This document shows positions 1 through 8,298 of a DNA stretch of 58,872 nucleotides, piece by piece. Both the position numbers and the translations under genes were made by a program. Numbering within the stretch: the first letter of the stretch is position 1; every line of letters begins with the position of its first letter. A model generated the notes under the pieces. It worked only from the letters and a program-made list of their open reading frames with translations. It was not told where the DNA came from and searched no databases. Source of the DNA: Sphingomonas aerophila (GTDB taxonomy: Bacteria > Pseudomonadota > Alphaproteobacteria > Sphingomonadales > Sphingomonadaceae); NCBI RefSeq assembly GCF_014199305.1, contig NZ_JACIJK010000015.1, positions 1 through 58,872 of the forward strand. The letters are read 5' to 3'.

Positions 1-156
1 TACCAGGACACGCTGACGTACTGGCGTGACCTGGTGCAGGAAGCCCGGCGCCTGCGGCAAGACCCTGCATGCACTCAATCGGAAGCGATTGGCGCGGCGA
101 TCGCCAGCCTCGAAGGCGAGTTGGCTGAACGTAACAACAGCCGGCACCCGACGTAG
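1..156 (+). CDS. 3' end of an unrecognised CDS (partial)
   Basis: Frame 1 is open from the window edge to a TAG at 154-156 and gives 51 residues. They are polar and probably helical, rich in Arg, Glu, Gln and Ala, with a hydrophilic tail ending NNSRHPT. No domain can be named from so short a piece. The start lies outside the window. A 28-bp dyad begins seven bases after the stop. The reading is plausible because the frame is open with GC-rich codons, but it is short. Confidence 0.45.
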   Translation, partial: YQDTLTYWRDLVQEARRLRQDPACTQSEAIGAAIASLEGELAERNNSRHPT

Positions 157-162
157 ATTGGC

Positions 163-190
163 TGTTGCAGAACTTTGAACATTTGCGACA
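163..190 (+). repeat. 28-bp dyad resembling resolvase res subsite I (copy A)
   Basis: The 28 bases have imperfect inverted ends (TGTTGCA and TGCGACA). A near-identical copy in the same orientation lies at 47007-47034; over the 30 bases from 161 and from 47005, 27 match. A length of 28 bp is that of subsite I in Tn3-family res sites. No recombinase gene is adjacent here. The rest of 157-525 holds no gene that I can support. Confidence 0.45.
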
Positions 191-525
191 CGACGAGTGT
201 CCCGTATCTCCGTCCCTTTCCGCCAGTTTCGGGAAAGAGCAATCGGGAACATATTTTGGGAAGTAGCCACAGAGGCCGTGAGGCCCTGCCCTAACTGGCC
301 TGCTGCCTCACTCGCCCTTCCTTTGTGGGACTGCCGCTCACGCCCACAACCGGCCATTCGTTGGCCCGGCTAGGTGGTCCGGAACTGGATGCTCGTTAAA
401 GAGCTGCGGTCTCAGCTAACTCAGCAAAGCGCGCGCACTTGAGCGCAATAAACGATGCCAAACGGGAACAGTCTTTCATAGCAGTCGCTCTGGCGCACAT
501 ACGCAATTAGCGTCATTATGACGGT

Positions 526-915
526 ATGTGGATGCATTTACGTAAGCCAGTGAGAGTCTTCATTGCAGCCTGCTTTATCTTGAGTAGCTGCGGACCTAAG
601 CCCCCGTGGCAATCTGACGCTTTAGTGCTATTCGCAGATCGAGGTGTACTAATGACTGACAGATACGTCAGACCGGAGGGGTCACCAATCATCGAAGGTT
701 CGGTTTTAGAAGACTTGCTAGTTTGTGGGGTCAGGAAGTTCGAGGTTTTCGATTTTACAGGTCTGCTCACCGACACAGATGGCTTTCACGTAATAGCTCC
801 GCGTAGCGAGATCGTTGCAGCGCGCGACTGCTTGAAGCGTAAGCTTCCTGCTGGCACTCACATCAAATCGTATGATCCAGCGGGCTGGCCGGAAGGGCAG
901 GATTTCACGCTTTGA
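526..915 (+). CDS. small putative lipoprotein
   Basis: A 129-residue protein with a basic N-terminus, a hydrophobic stretch (residues 9-19) and a lipobox ending in Cys22 (ILSSC). It is therefore probably exported and lipid-anchored. The mature part is a compact alpha/beta-looking domain with no motif I recognise. ATGs at 526 and 532 are both possible starts, and neither has a convincing ribosome-binding site. It stands alone, and a half palindromic repeat follows at 975. Function unknown; it is one of several small exported orphans in this part of the window. Confidence 0.6.
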   Translation: MWMHLRKPVRVFIAACFILSSCGPKPPWQSDALVLFADRGVLMTDRYVRPEGSPIIEGSVLEDLLVCGVRKFEVFDFTGLLTDTDGFHVIAPRSEIVAARDCLKRKLPAGTHIKSYDPAGWPEGQDFTL

Positions 916-974
916 ATTGGTTATCGCTGCGGCAGCACTTCCTGCCTGCCTCATAGCCGCTTTCCCAGAGATCG

Positions 975-990
975 ATCCCAATTGGGACGG
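975..990. repeat. half copy of the intergenic palindromic repeat
   Basis: The bases read ATCCCAATTGGGACGG, the right half of the dispersed repeat seen complete at 1923, 3448, 5324, 7163 and elsewhere. The left half (CAGTCCC) is missing here. Confidence 0.6.
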
Positions 991-1078
991 CAGCTAGCGC
1001 CCAGATACGACGCCTGGCCTGAGGCTGACGGTCCCGAGAGCGGACGTGCTGGCGTTGCACAAGCGGTCCCTTTATCGA

Positions 1079-1750
1079 TTACTGTTGCGCGGTCATACTC
1101 GTGCCGAACGTAGCTTCGCTCAGAATCTCGCTCATACTTGAAGGCTGTGCGTTCGTGTTCGGGGTTTCCCGACGTTCGGTGAGGACCCAGCCCCGCACAA
1201 CGCCTATCTGAAGGCGACTAGCGCGCTCGTGTCCGTCAATGCGGCTCAGAAAGCGCAAGGTCTGATGGTCTGGCAGGCCCGACCCTGGTCTAGGGTGCCC
1301 AGTGACCGATACGCCGCCCGAAGCAGCATATCCCGGCTCTTTCTGTGCGTCCGTGAGAGCCTTTGCGGCAACCGTATCGAGGGTCGCCCCCTCGGGAGCC
1401 CTCTCGACCTTTGTTTTATAAACAGTGCTTCCATCTCTGGTTTCGCACGAGGCCTGGTCCATCGAAGCTGCGAGAACGCGCTGCCCCTTTTTGCCAAGAG
1501 GGCACACTAGACCAGACGCCCGGTGTCGGGCCCTGCCGCCATTTGCGTCGCTGACGTTCTCGAACAATGCTGCGGTGCCGGACCTCGCAAGCTCGGCATC
1601 AACGCGCACCCTGGTGGCGGCTAACTCCTTTGCCGTCATCGGCTCGACAATCTTCATGCCAAAACTGGCTAGAACATCCTTTGACGATTGTTGTGCACCA
1701 GCGACTCCTGGAATCATCACAACGCCGGCGATAATTGCCCAAGCTCGCAT
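1079..1750 (-). CDS. exported protein of unknown function
   Basis: A 223-residue protein with a clear Sec signal peptide (hydrophobic residues 5-19, likely cleavage after GVAGA). The mature protein carries a Cys-containing segment LVCPLGKKG and a second Cys in QASCETRDG, which could pair as a disulphide in the periplasm. No enzymatic motif is visible and I do not recognise the family. It stands alone on the minus strand between two palindromic repeats. The coding call rests on the signal peptide, the length and the codon pattern. Confidence 0.65.
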   Translation of the reverse strand: MRAWAIIAGVVMIPGVAGAQQSSKDVLASFGMKIVEPMTAKELAATRVRVDAELARSGTAALFENVSDANGGRARHRASGLVCPLGKKGQRVLAASMDQASCETRDGSTVYKTKVERAPEGATLDTVAAKALTDAQKEPGYAASGGVSVTGHPRPGSGLPDHQTLRFLSRIDGHERASRLQIGVVRGWVLTERRETPNTNAQPSSMSEILSEATFGTSMTAQQ

Positions 1751-1922
1751 TCTTACCCTTTGCCGAGAACCCCAAAAGAAAGTCAGCTACGAGCTTGTCG
1801 CAAAAGAGGTACCTTTCGCAACGCTCATCGCCCCGCTGTGTGACATCATGAGCTTTGATGGCGCAAAACGCCATTGCGGGACGGCGCTAGTAGCGGTCCG
1901 AGCATTTCCCACCAAACCCGGC

Positions 1923-1953
1923 CAGTCCCGAAATACCATCCCAATTGGGACGG
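1923..1953. repeat. intergenic palindromic repeat, full copy
   Basis: The copy runs CAGTCCCGAAATACCA and then TCCCAATTGGGACGG. GTCCC and GGGAC pair across the unit and the centre TCCCAATTGGGA is itself palindromic. The flanks carry AAGCGGACC-type sequence shared with other copies. The 1751-2125 gap holds this element and no supported gene. Confidence 0.8.
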
Positions 1954-2125
1954 TCCCGTCCTGCCCGCCTCCAAAGCGGACCTTCTGCTCCCGCCCAGTC
2001 GCTGCCGTTCATTCACGGTCGCGGCGCCTCAAAGCAGGCGCTGGAGAGATCATCTTCGCATCTGCATCTACGAGACGAAGGCCGTTCGACGGTTTCTAAC
2101 CAGAAGGTATTCCTCGAAAACCCTG

Positions 2126-2641
2126 TCAGTTCGTTCGATTGAATATTTGCTTATAAACAATGGGTCTGGAGAGTAATGGACTGGTCATGGTGGTGTCTAC
2201 CACCAAGTCCTGACCAACATTGTGATACGTCATAACCCGCTCACTGTCTTCGCCGCGGAATGTTATTAGAATAGCGTCACCATTAGCCTTTGCCGACACA
2301 TCGAAAACGAGCACTTCAATGAGCTTCCACTTGACCGGCTCTCCGCCTATCCAAACGATGATGGGTGCTTTGTCATCATATGTAATTCCAACTCGACCCC
2401 CGGCAGTCGAAATCCTCATCCTGTCGACTGCAATGGACTTGAGCAGCGTCATGCGAGCGAGAGGGCGCTGGGCGTTTGTAAGACCGGCAATAGCGTTCTC
2501 AATCACTTGAAAAGCGTTGTCGCTCCGTTCCCGGTCCTGGACATAGCTGCCTGAGATGACACCTTGCACCGGGCTCGCGGAGCCCGCGCTAGAGCTCAAA
2601 ATGGCAGCTCCGATCGTTGCCGACAAAGTCCAATGACGCAT
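2126..2641 (-). CDS. exported protein of unknown function
   Basis: The ATG at 2641 was chosen because GAGGAG lies eight bases upstream and a signal peptide follows directly (hydrophobic residues 6-21, cleavage around SAGSAS). The 171-residue product has a short beta-rich core with WIGGEPVKW and VMTYHNVG, and no catalytic signature that I recognise. It is monocistronic, with palindromic repeats on both sides. It is probably periplasmic; function unknown. Confidence 0.65.
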   Translation of the reverse strand: MRHWTLSATIGAAILSSSAGSASPVQGVISGSYVQDRERSDNAFQVIENAIAGLTNAQRPLARMTLLKSIAVDRMRISTAGGRVGITYDDKAPIIVWIGGEPVKWKLIEVLVFDVSAKANGDAILITFRGEDSERVMTYHNVGQDLVVDTTMTSPLLSRPIVYKQIFNRTN

Positions 2642-2856
2642 CACGCACTCCTCAATGTCCGCTGCTCGCCGCGACAGGTGTAGTGACGATCCGGCTAAGC
2701 GCATAGGTGATGCTTTGGGTGTCGGATCGAGGAGCTTCCTCCCGTTTATTGACGCACGAGCTAGCGGAGAGTTGGCTATAAAAGAGGGCCAAGCCTCACG
2801 GCCGCTAAGTTAATCCGCAAACTCGAAAGCGGACCAGCCGCTTTCCACCCAAAGCC

Positions 2857-2890
2857 GGACAGTCCCAAAATAGCATCCCAATTGCGACTG
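2857..2890. repeat. intergenic palindromic repeat, variant copy
   Basis: GGACAGTCCCAAAATA is followed by GCATCCCAATTGCGACTG. The right arm is degenerate (GCGAC for GGGAC). It is followed by GCTGGCGCGGC, a tail shared with the copies at 4396 and 9283, so these three form a subfamily. Confidence 0.75.
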
Positions 2891-2938
2891 CTGGCGCGGC
2901 AAGAAGCGCCCTGCACCCGCCTTTCCGAGCAGCGGACG

Positions 2939-3355
2939 TTATGGGCCGCCTAATTCGGGCCATTGTCGCCAATTCCATCCCTCGCTGCAGAGCGAATGCG
3001 GCCCCTTGCAGAGCGGGGTAGCATCCATGATCTTCCGAACAGCTTCTACGCGACTACATGGCGCAGTAGGCGCGATGTCAAGGACGGCTTGCGGCTCTGG
3101 GTTCATGTTGCTCATCAGCGCCATGTAACGCCGAAGTGTGGCGTCTGAGATCGCCGCTTTATTCCAGAGGGTTGAGCCGTCCGAGCCTATGTAGATCGGC
3201 TGCACCATCCTAAGATGACCAATGCCGTCCTTTTCCCGGCCCCAATTTTTGCGCGGGATAGAGCAGCTCGAAGCGTAGTTTTCCGGCGCGCGAGTACACC
3301 CCATCGTGACGAAACTCGCGCACGCAACGAGAACGAAAGACGGATGGCGCCTCAT
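2939..3355 (-). CDS. putative lipoprotein with an ExbD-like domain
   Basis: A 138-residue protein with a signal sequence and lipobox ending in Cys20 (VTMGC). Residues 50-115 resemble the periplasmic domain of ExbD/TolR: a strand such as QPIYIGSDGSTLWN, then a helix (SDATLRRYMALM), a strand (AVLDIAPTAP) and a second helix (VEAVRKIMDA). ExbD/TolR normally sit in the inner membrane with ExbB/TolQ; here there is a lipobox and no ExbB partner nearby. The resemblance was judged by eye. The role may be an orphan periplasmic scaffold. Confidence 0.6.
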   Translation of the reverse strand: MRRHPSFVLVACASFVTMGCTRAPENYASSCSIPRKNWGREKDGIGHLRMVQPIYIGSDGSTLWNKAAISDATLRRYMALMSNMNPEPQAVLDIAPTAPCSRVEAVRKIMDATPLCKGPHSLCSEGWNWRQWPELGGP

Positions 3356-3447
3356 AGGTTGATGGTGCCCTTGTCGGCACCGTACGGCAATGGCAGCTAT
3401 CGCCTAGTCGCCCCTGAAAGCCGCCTTCCCGTTCTCCACCCAAAGCC

Positions 3448-3481
3448 GGACAGTCCCGAAATACCATCCCAAACGGGACGG
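3448..3481. repeat. intergenic palindromic repeat, full copy
   Basis: GGACAGTCCCGAAATACC is followed by ATCCCAAACGGGACGG. The preceding bases CACCCAAAGCC match the flank at 2846 and resemble the one at 19018. Confidence 0.8.
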
Positions 3482-3560
3482 CTTCGCCGGTCGTGGTGGC
3501 CATCCCAATCAGGGATTGCGGGTGCTAGCGATAGCTTGGTTGATCAGTCCGGAGGGATAC

Positions 3561-3869
3561 GTGTCGGGAGCAGCTTTTGTAGAGCGGATTTTTGAAGATG
3601 GTGAAAGAGAAGTCCGCTGCCGGTTCTTTACCCCGCAGCAGCAGCCAACGGGCGAGTATCGCTGCGCTTGGACGCTGACGTGGGCTGGTGAAACAAAATC
3701 GCATTCAGCGCACGGTATTGATGGAGTGCAGGCGCTGCTTCTTGCCATGCGGGTTGTTCACACCGAGCTGGTGGATAGCGAAAGCTACAGAGCCGGACGC
3801 TTCACCTACCTACAACAGCGCGACCTCGACTTGCCACCTCCGTTCCCTCCTTATGACCCGGAGGCGTGA
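3561..3869 (+). CDS. small protein of unknown function
   Basis: The GTG at 3561 was chosen because GGAGGG sits five bases upstream; open reading extends back to a TTG at 3516 without such a site. The product is 102 residues: FVERIFEDGEREVRCRFF, then CAWTLTWAG, then a helical segment GVQALLLAMRVVHTEL. This layout (two beta hairpins, then a helix) recurs in small orphan domain proteins of proteobacteria, but no function is known to me. A palindromic repeat lies upstream. Confidence 0.6.
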   Translation: MSGAAFVERIFEDGEREVRCRFFTPQQQPTGEYRCAWTLTWAGETKSHSAHGIDGVQALLLAMRVVHTELVDSESYRAGRFTYLQQRDLDLPPPFPPYDPEA

Positions 3870-3962
3870 ACTTGCAGGGACCTCTTGCCAAAGTCTGCGG
3901 TCTGGCAGGTTCTCCCACGCTACTCTCCTCGTAGGACGCCAGCTTTGTCCAACTCTGGACCT

Positions 3963-4358
3963 TCAACGGGATCGGCTGACGATTGAAAATGAGGGTGAAC
4001 CGCCGCTCAGTACGTCCATACAGGCCCATCCGGTCACAAACTGGTAGTGAGCTACAGGCCCGCTGACCTCCTTCCACGTCTCGGACTGCGAGCGGCTGAA
4101 ACATGCGCCTTCCAGCCGGTATGCGAAGTGGTTAGAAACCAAGCCCTTGTTGGGCGTGTCCTCTTCGGTGCTTACGGCCACCTCATCGGATAGACGCACG
4201 ATGCAAGGGCGGTCGAACGAGACGCGCAGGGCGTGCGCGTCGTCGTCTGGCAAGATGAAGTCCGCAGATATGCCGTTCGTCTTCCACTCAAACGCAAGAA
4301 GGTCGCTGGCAACTGCTCGCAGTTTGATGCCAATATCGATCGCTACATAGGTTGGCAT
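3963..4358 (-). CDS. small protein of unknown function
   Basis: A 131-residue protein starting at the ATG at 4358 (MPTYVAIDIGIKLRAV). The open frame continues upstream, but that part is the palindromic repeat at 4396-4430 and looks non-coding. The residues suggest a beta-sandwich: LLAFEWKTNGISADFIL, CIVRLSDEVAVST and HYQFVTGWACMDVL. No motif is recognised. It is tail-to-tail with the gene ending at 3869 and divergent from the one at 4502. Confidence 0.55.
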   Translation of the reverse strand: MPTYVAIDIGIKLRAVASDLLAFEWKTNGISADFILPDDDAHALRVSFDRPCIVRLSDEVAVSTEEDTPNKGLVSNHFAYRLEGACFSRSQSETWKEVSGPVAHYQFVTGWACMDVLSGGSPSFSIVSRSR

Positions 4359-4395
4359 AGAGCCACATTGGCTCGCTGCGCCAGAGCCCGCAATC

Positions 4396-4430
4396 CAGAC
4401 AGTCCCAAAATACCATCGCATTCGAGACTG
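4396..4430. repeat. intergenic palindromic repeat, degenerate copy
   Basis: CAGACAGTCCCAAAATACCA is followed by TCGCATTCGAGACTG. The right arm has decayed. It is followed by CTGGCGAGGCCGGAAGCG, the same tail type as at 2857 and 9283. Confidence 0.7.
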
Positions 4431-4501
4431 CTGGCGAGGCCGGAAGCGCCGAGTAGCGGACACCGGCGGGGCGCCTTAGGGTTTACTGGCCTGGAGGCTA
4501 G

Positions 4502-4861
4502 ATGAGCTGGTTCAGAAAACGGAGGGATCATCCACAACCCGAAGCACTGTGGGTCGTATCGGTTGAGCCCTACCACGTTCAAGTCACCGATGACGCGGGC
4601 CGCACAACCACATTGGCCAAGTCCGACATGATTGGAGTGGCAATCGAGACCAACGACACAGGTCCATGGGGTGCTGACGTGTGGTGGCTCCTGTTCGGAT
4701 CTGAGGGACAGCTCGCGTGTGCGTTTCCGCAAGGAGCGACCGGGGAGAGCGGCGCGCTCGATTATTTCACGCGACTTCCCAATTTCGATCACGGGCAGAT
4801 GGTGAGAGCGATGGGCTCGACCGCGAACGCCGTCTTTCCGGTTTGGACCAAAGCCCGCTAA
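4502..4861 (+). CDS. small protein of unknown function
   Basis: A 119-residue protein with GGAGG six to seven bases before the ATG at 4502. It opens with a basic MSWFRKRRDH. Residues 18-60 form alternating strands (WVVSVEPYHVQVTD, MIGVAIETND), followed by GADVWWLLFGSEG, which has the look of a small beta-rich cytosolic domain. The pattern resembles many standalone immunity-type or stress orphan proteins, but this is an impression and no family is assigned. Confidence 0.6.
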   Translation: MSWFRKRRDHPQPEALWVVSVEPYHVQVTDDAGRTTTLAKSDMIGVAIETNDTGPWGADVWWLLFGSEGQLACAFPQGATGESGALDYFTRLPNFDHGQMVRAMGSTANAVFPVWTKAR

Positions 4862-4879
4862 CGCCCCATTCGCGGCTAT

Positions 4880-5272
4880 TCAGCCGAGCCGAGTTCGCGC
4901 TTCGATTGCGACGCTCTTATCTGCGTCGGAAGCCAGACGCTCAAGCACATCGGTGGGTGTTTTAGCGTTCGACGCGATGCGCTGCCGCACGTTTGGCGAC
5001 GGATCGCGAGACAGCTGGCTGAACAAGTCGGCTGTCAGCTTACGCTTCTGGGCCACGGCGATCCGTACATCCTCATCCTGATCGGCAGCTAGAAGGTCGA
5101 GGACGGACATGGGTACCGTCTTATTGTGAGCGACCCAGCGGCGCATCTCTGGATACGCTTGGACTACCTCCAACCAGACGCTTTCTGGTGCCTCATCCAT
5201 CGCTGCTCGACGATACTCGTCAGGCTCGTCGCTCGTCCTGAGCCGGACAAATTCATCAGCCGATCCGATCAT
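4880..5272 (-). CDS. HEAT-like repeat protein
   Basis: A 130-residue, all-helical protein. Three to four consecutive units share a pattern of the kind DP-x-VR-x-IA-x-N-x-TP-x-VL-x-L, for example VRIAVAQKRKLTADLFSQLS, then PNVRQRIASNAKTPTDVLER. This is typical of leucine-rich-repeat-variant or HEAT-like solenoids, which bind proteins. There is no signal peptide, so it should be cytosolic. It converges on the gene ending at 4861. The partner is unknown; standalone solenoids of this kind often act as immunity or regulatory proteins. Confidence 0.6.
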   Translation of the reverse strand: MIGSADEFVRLRTSDEPDEYRRAAMDEAPESVWLEVVQAYPEMRRWVAHNKTVPMSVLDLLAADQDEDVRIAVAQKRKLTADLFSQLSRDPSPNVRQRIASNAKTPTDVLERLASDADKSVAIEARTRLG

Positions 5273-5323
5273 GACCGACTTTTAACACCAGCGATGCTGA
5301 ATGTCCGCTAGCACCTAACCCCC

Positions 5324-5357
5324 GGACAGTCCCAAAACACCATCCCAAACGGGACAG
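5324..5357. repeat. intergenic palindromic repeat, full copy
   Basis: GGACAGTCCCAAAACACC is followed by ATCCCAAACGGGACAG. It lies in the gap between two minus-strand genes. Confidence 0.8.
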
Positions 5358-5412
5358 CTGCGACGGTCCCGATCGCCTTCCAAATAGGAAGGGCTCTGGA
5401 CGATTACATGAA

Positions 5413-6021
5413 CTATTCTGGCGTTGGCAGACGCGAGATCATCGCGTCAAAAGCAGTGAGGTTGTGGCGTTCCCCGACCACCATTCCAACCGGCAGAGTC
5501 GCTGGTAAGCCGAACCGGACGCGACCCGGTAGCACCATGTCGAGCGCCGCATACCATTCGAGCAGTGCGGGACGCAGCCGAGCATGACGATCGAAGTTGC
5601 GCCGACGCCGCGAGATGTCGGCCATCGCCCGCTGCCGTGCTGTCTCTACATCGGTGTCGGCGATTAGATAATAATCAGCGAAGCCGATCCGGCCATCCGC
5701 GATAGTCTGGCGGGTTGCCGCGAGTTCCAGCGACCAGTCGCGCTCGGACGCTTCAGCGGTCCGCCATAGGCACCAGATATAATGCAGCTTTAGCGGATCG
5801 GTGTCGCATAGGGCATGTCCTGTCGCCCGCTCCACGGCCAAGGCTTGCTGCCACCGAGCGACGTTGCACTCTGCCCAGAACGCAGCTGCGCCCGCGGGTT
5901 CGGCGACACGATCGGGCGCTCCGTCGAGCCTGGCATTCTCGGGAACGACATGGGAACCGCCGTGCCGAGCGCACCAGGTGCTTTTACCGCTCGCGCTGAT
6001 CCCTTCGACTACAACGATCAT
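5413..6021 (-). CDS. P-loop nucleotide kinase-like protein
   Basis: A 202-residue protein with a Walker A motif at residues 8-16 (GISASGKST), in the position usual for deoxynucleoside or shikimate-type kinases and AAA_28-like ATPases. CDTDPLKLHYIW (about residues 92-103) is a candidate Walker B or substrate site, and RQRAMADISRRRRNFDRHA is an arginine-rich lid. The phosphoryl acceptor cannot be told from sequence. It is divergent from the gene at 6063 across about 40 bp, so the two probably share a promoter region. No signal peptide. Confidence 0.65.
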   Translation of the reverse strand: MIVVVEGISASGKSTWCARHGGSHVVPENARLDGAPDRVAEPAGAAAFWAECNVARWQQALAVERATGHALCDTDPLKLHYIWCLWRTAEASERDWSLELAATRQTIADGRIGFADYYLIADTDVETARQRAMADISRRRRNFDRHARLRPALLEWYAALDMVLPGRVRFGLPATLPVGMVVGERHNLTAFDAMISRLPTPE

Positions 6022-6062
6022 AAGAGCGTCCTATCAGCGGATGGGGAGCCGCTGCCAAGCTG

Positions 6063-6749
6063 GTGAGCAACGACCATCCCTTTTGCGAGACGATGCGGCG
6101 AGTACCTCCCCCGAGTGGTGCGGAGAGCAAAGCTTGCCTGACGCGGGCCGACATGGAAGTCTGGCGCGGTATGCCGATGATGGCCGCCTTGATCGCCCAA
6201 GCAAGCCCCAGCGTGCAAAGCTGCCGGTACGATCGAAACGAGCTACTGGCGCTAGATCGAGATGCCTTCGATCAGGATGTGACCGGTGGATGGCGCAAGC
6301 TGGAAGACGCTGGCTGTGAGCTTGAAGCCGCAGACCTCATCCGCGATTGGCGAAAGGCCCATCGGGCACAGGATCCTGTGCTGTACTGGCATGAAGGGCA
6401 GCTCCGTGCGGACATCGGCCAGATCCCTGCGGCGATTGCGCTGTTCCGCAGGTCGTACAAAGCTCACCAAGAGGACCAGGGCATCGGCTGGAACTCTTAC
6501 GTCGACGGCACCATCGCCTTCCTCATCCAGGATCGGCAAGCCTTCACCGCTGCCAAGGGCAAGCTTGCGGCCCTGCCTCGCCCGGCGCACTTCACCATGG
6601 AAGGCCCGGATGGAAAGCCGATGCCGGTCAGATGGCCGCTAAACATGAACGTGTTTGAAGGCCTCGAACGCTGCTGGGGGCAGCCCTACAAGGTCGCATA
6701 TGCCTGTTCAACGCCGTTGCACCGGGTGACAATCCCGGATCAAAGATAA
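6063..6749 (+). CDS. TPR-like protein of unknown function
   Basis: A 228-residue protein whose GTG start at 6063 is tentative; an ATG at 6153 (MEVWRGMPMM) is an alternative. Residues 80-165 are helical with a tetratricopeptide-like rhythm (DPVLYWHEGQLRADIGQIPA, then IALFRRSY), which suggests a protein-binding scaffold. The C-terminal part has paired Cys residues (CWGQPYKVAYAC). It is divergent from the P-loop kinase gene. Function unknown. Confidence 0.55.
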   Translation: MSNDHPFCETMRRVPPPSGAESKACLTRADMEVWRGMPMMAALIAQASPSVQSCRYDRNELLALDRDAFDQDVTGGWRKLEDAGCELEAADLIRDWRKAHRAQDPVLYWHEGQLRADIGQIPAAIALFRRSYKAHQEDQGIGWNSYVDGTIAFLIQDRQAFTAAKGKLAALPRPAHFTMEGPDGKPMPVRWPLNMNVFEGLERCWGQPYKVAYACSTPLHRVTIPDQR

Positions 6750-6824
6750 CATGCTGCATCTTGGCTTCTCGGACGCGATCGACGCTCTGAGCTGGATCGT
6801 GGTTCTCGCCCTTGGCCTGAGGTC

Positions 6825-7100
6825 ATGGCCACAGCTCTTGTTCTGCTTGTCGACATGGAGGCTCGGGACCGACCGGGTTGGGGAACAGTCCTGTGGTGGG
6901 TCACGAAGACTACTCCAGCAATCATGGCGCCATGCTTGGTCTGGATTGCCTTGCTCGAGCACGACAGGATGCTAGTCTGGCTGTTCCTGGCATTCGGCGT
7001 TTTCGTGATTGTTGCGGTGCCGCTTGCCATTCGGCAGCGCCAAAGGCGTATCAGAGCATCAGCTCAATTGCTTAGAGCTCACAACCTGCCAGTCGGCTGA
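6825..7100 (+). CDS. small membrane protein, perhaps frameshifted at its 5' end
   Basis: A 91-residue protein with two hydrophobic segments (about residues 27-42 and 48-67) followed by a basic RQRQRRIRAS tail. An open frame from the ATG at 6751 encodes another hydrophobic segment (ALSWIVVLALGLR), which would join this one smoothly if the reading frame shifted near 6822. The true gene may therefore be 6751-7100, broken by a 2-base indel. As it stands, GAGG lies only two bases before the ATG at 6825, a poor initiation context. Confidence 0.45.
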   Translation: MATALVLLVDMEARDRPGWGTVLWWVTKTTPAIMAPCLVWIALLEHDRMLVWLFLAFGVFVIVAVPLAIRQRQRRIRASAQLLRAHNLPVG

Positions 7101-7162
7101 CACAGACTCCGATTCACTCGCAAGCTGGCGGCAATAAGGCCGAAGTGGCTGCCCTGACCCCG

Positions 7163-7194
7163 GCTGTCCCAAAATACCATCCCAATTGGGACGG
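7163..7194. repeat. intergenic palindromic repeat, full copy
   Basis: GGCTGTCCCAAAATACC is followed by ATCCCAATTGGGACGG. Downstream, the CCCCAAAGCGGCC-type flank matches the one at 1968. Confidence 0.8.
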
Positions 7195-7294
7195 TGTCCC
7201 TACCTACCTGCCCGCCCCCAAAGCGGCCCTTCCGCTCTCGCCCAATCTCGGCCACTACGAAGCAAACTAGCTGATCGTAAAAGCCGACGTTCGT

Positions 7295-7630
7295 TTATCC
7301 GGCCAAAGGTAATAAAGCTGTCCGAAAAGATGACACCGTTGCGCGATCCGGCGACCATAGCCAGAGATAGCTTAGGATGGTTTCGTAGTAGATCGCGACT
7401 AGTGCGCCATTCCAAATGGCAGTGGCTTCAACGTAATCCTCATATCGATCATAGGGCGGGAGCTTAATACCCGCCTCGGGATGCGTCGCCGCAAACCTCT
7501 CTAAGATTAGCCTATGAGGAGCCTCATCATCAAGCTTGTCGCTCCACATCCTAAACCCCCACCCTTTAGGGCCGCTATTGATGTCTTGGGGTAAGGCCGA
7601 AACATCTTCAATCTTGGTATAAGCTGCCAT
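7295..7630 (-). CDS. small protein of unknown function
   Basis: A 111-residue soluble protein. It contains FRMWSDKLDDEAPHRLILER, then a Tyr-rich strand PYDRYEDYVEA and IYYETILSYLWLWSPD. No signal peptide and no catalytic motif. It is monocistronic, upstream of another minus-strand orphan at 7717-8085 but in a different transcription unit by spacing. Family not recognised. Confidence 0.55.
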   Translation of the reverse strand: MAAYTKIEDVSALPQDINSGPKGWGFRMWSDKLDDEAPHRLILERFAATHPEAGIKLPPYDRYEDYVEATAIWNGALVAIYYETILSYLWLWSPDRATVSSFRTALLPLAG

Positions 7631-7716
7631 GTTGAGAAGCTACCAGCGCTGCCGCCTGCTTTCCAGCGCAGCTAGCCGAAGGCGGCGGCCCTTCCGCTAT
7701 CCGTCAAATTCAGTCA

Positions 7717-8085
7717 TCAAGTTGCAAGCACGATCTCCATGCTGTCGGCGGTAAACCGAAGATCAAACCAGTCAGCCTTTACATGGTGGGTGCCTTCGAC
7801 GTTGACGTACTTAATCGACCCTAGATCGAGAGTTCCATCCGGGTCTGCCGAACCGAAGACCTGGGGCTGCCCCCGCGAGTGGATGATTGCGACCTGGGTC
7901 CATTCTATTACACCCTCGTGGTAGCAGTGCTGCTCGCCTGGGTTTGGGGTCGTGTAAGCCGGGTGATCTTTGGTCAGCGCGAACAGGACGCTAAGCTGCA
8001 ACTGCCTTCCCGTAACCGCAATCCCGAGGAGATAGCTGTCCTCAAGATAGAGACCCTGCATATTGTCGTGTTGCGCCGCCATCAT
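7717..8085 (-). CDS. small protein of unknown function
   Basis: A 122-residue protein beginning MMAAQHDNMQ. It alternates strands and loops: LYLEDSYLLGIAV, then QLQLSVLFALTKDHPAY, IEWTQVAIIHSRG and ADWFDLRFTADSMEIVLA. This layout suggests a single all-beta domain, as in small lipocalin- or immunity-like folds. No signal peptide. It is one of a run of orphans between palindromic repeats; function unknown. Confidence 0.55.
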   Translation of the reverse strand: MMAAQHDNMQGLYLEDSYLLGIAVTGRQLQLSVLFALTKDHPAYTTPNPGEQHCYHEGVIEWTQVAIIHSRGQPQVFGSADPDGTLDLGSIKYVNVEGTHHVKADWFDLRFTADSMEIVLAT

Positions 8086-8298
8086 CTCAGCCTAGCGGCA
8101 ACGCCACTCTCGGCAACGGCAGCGTATGCTCGCACCCGCCAGAAAGCGGAACGTCGCCTAACCACCCAAAAGCGGACATCCGCTTGCCCACCTCACCGAA
8201 CCGGGTAGGCTGACCTGAACAGACGGGCGAGAAGAAAAGAAGTGCTGGTAGTCGCAGCCCAAGGCAAGTTGCACAGCTGTATCCTTTGAGAGGTGCGC

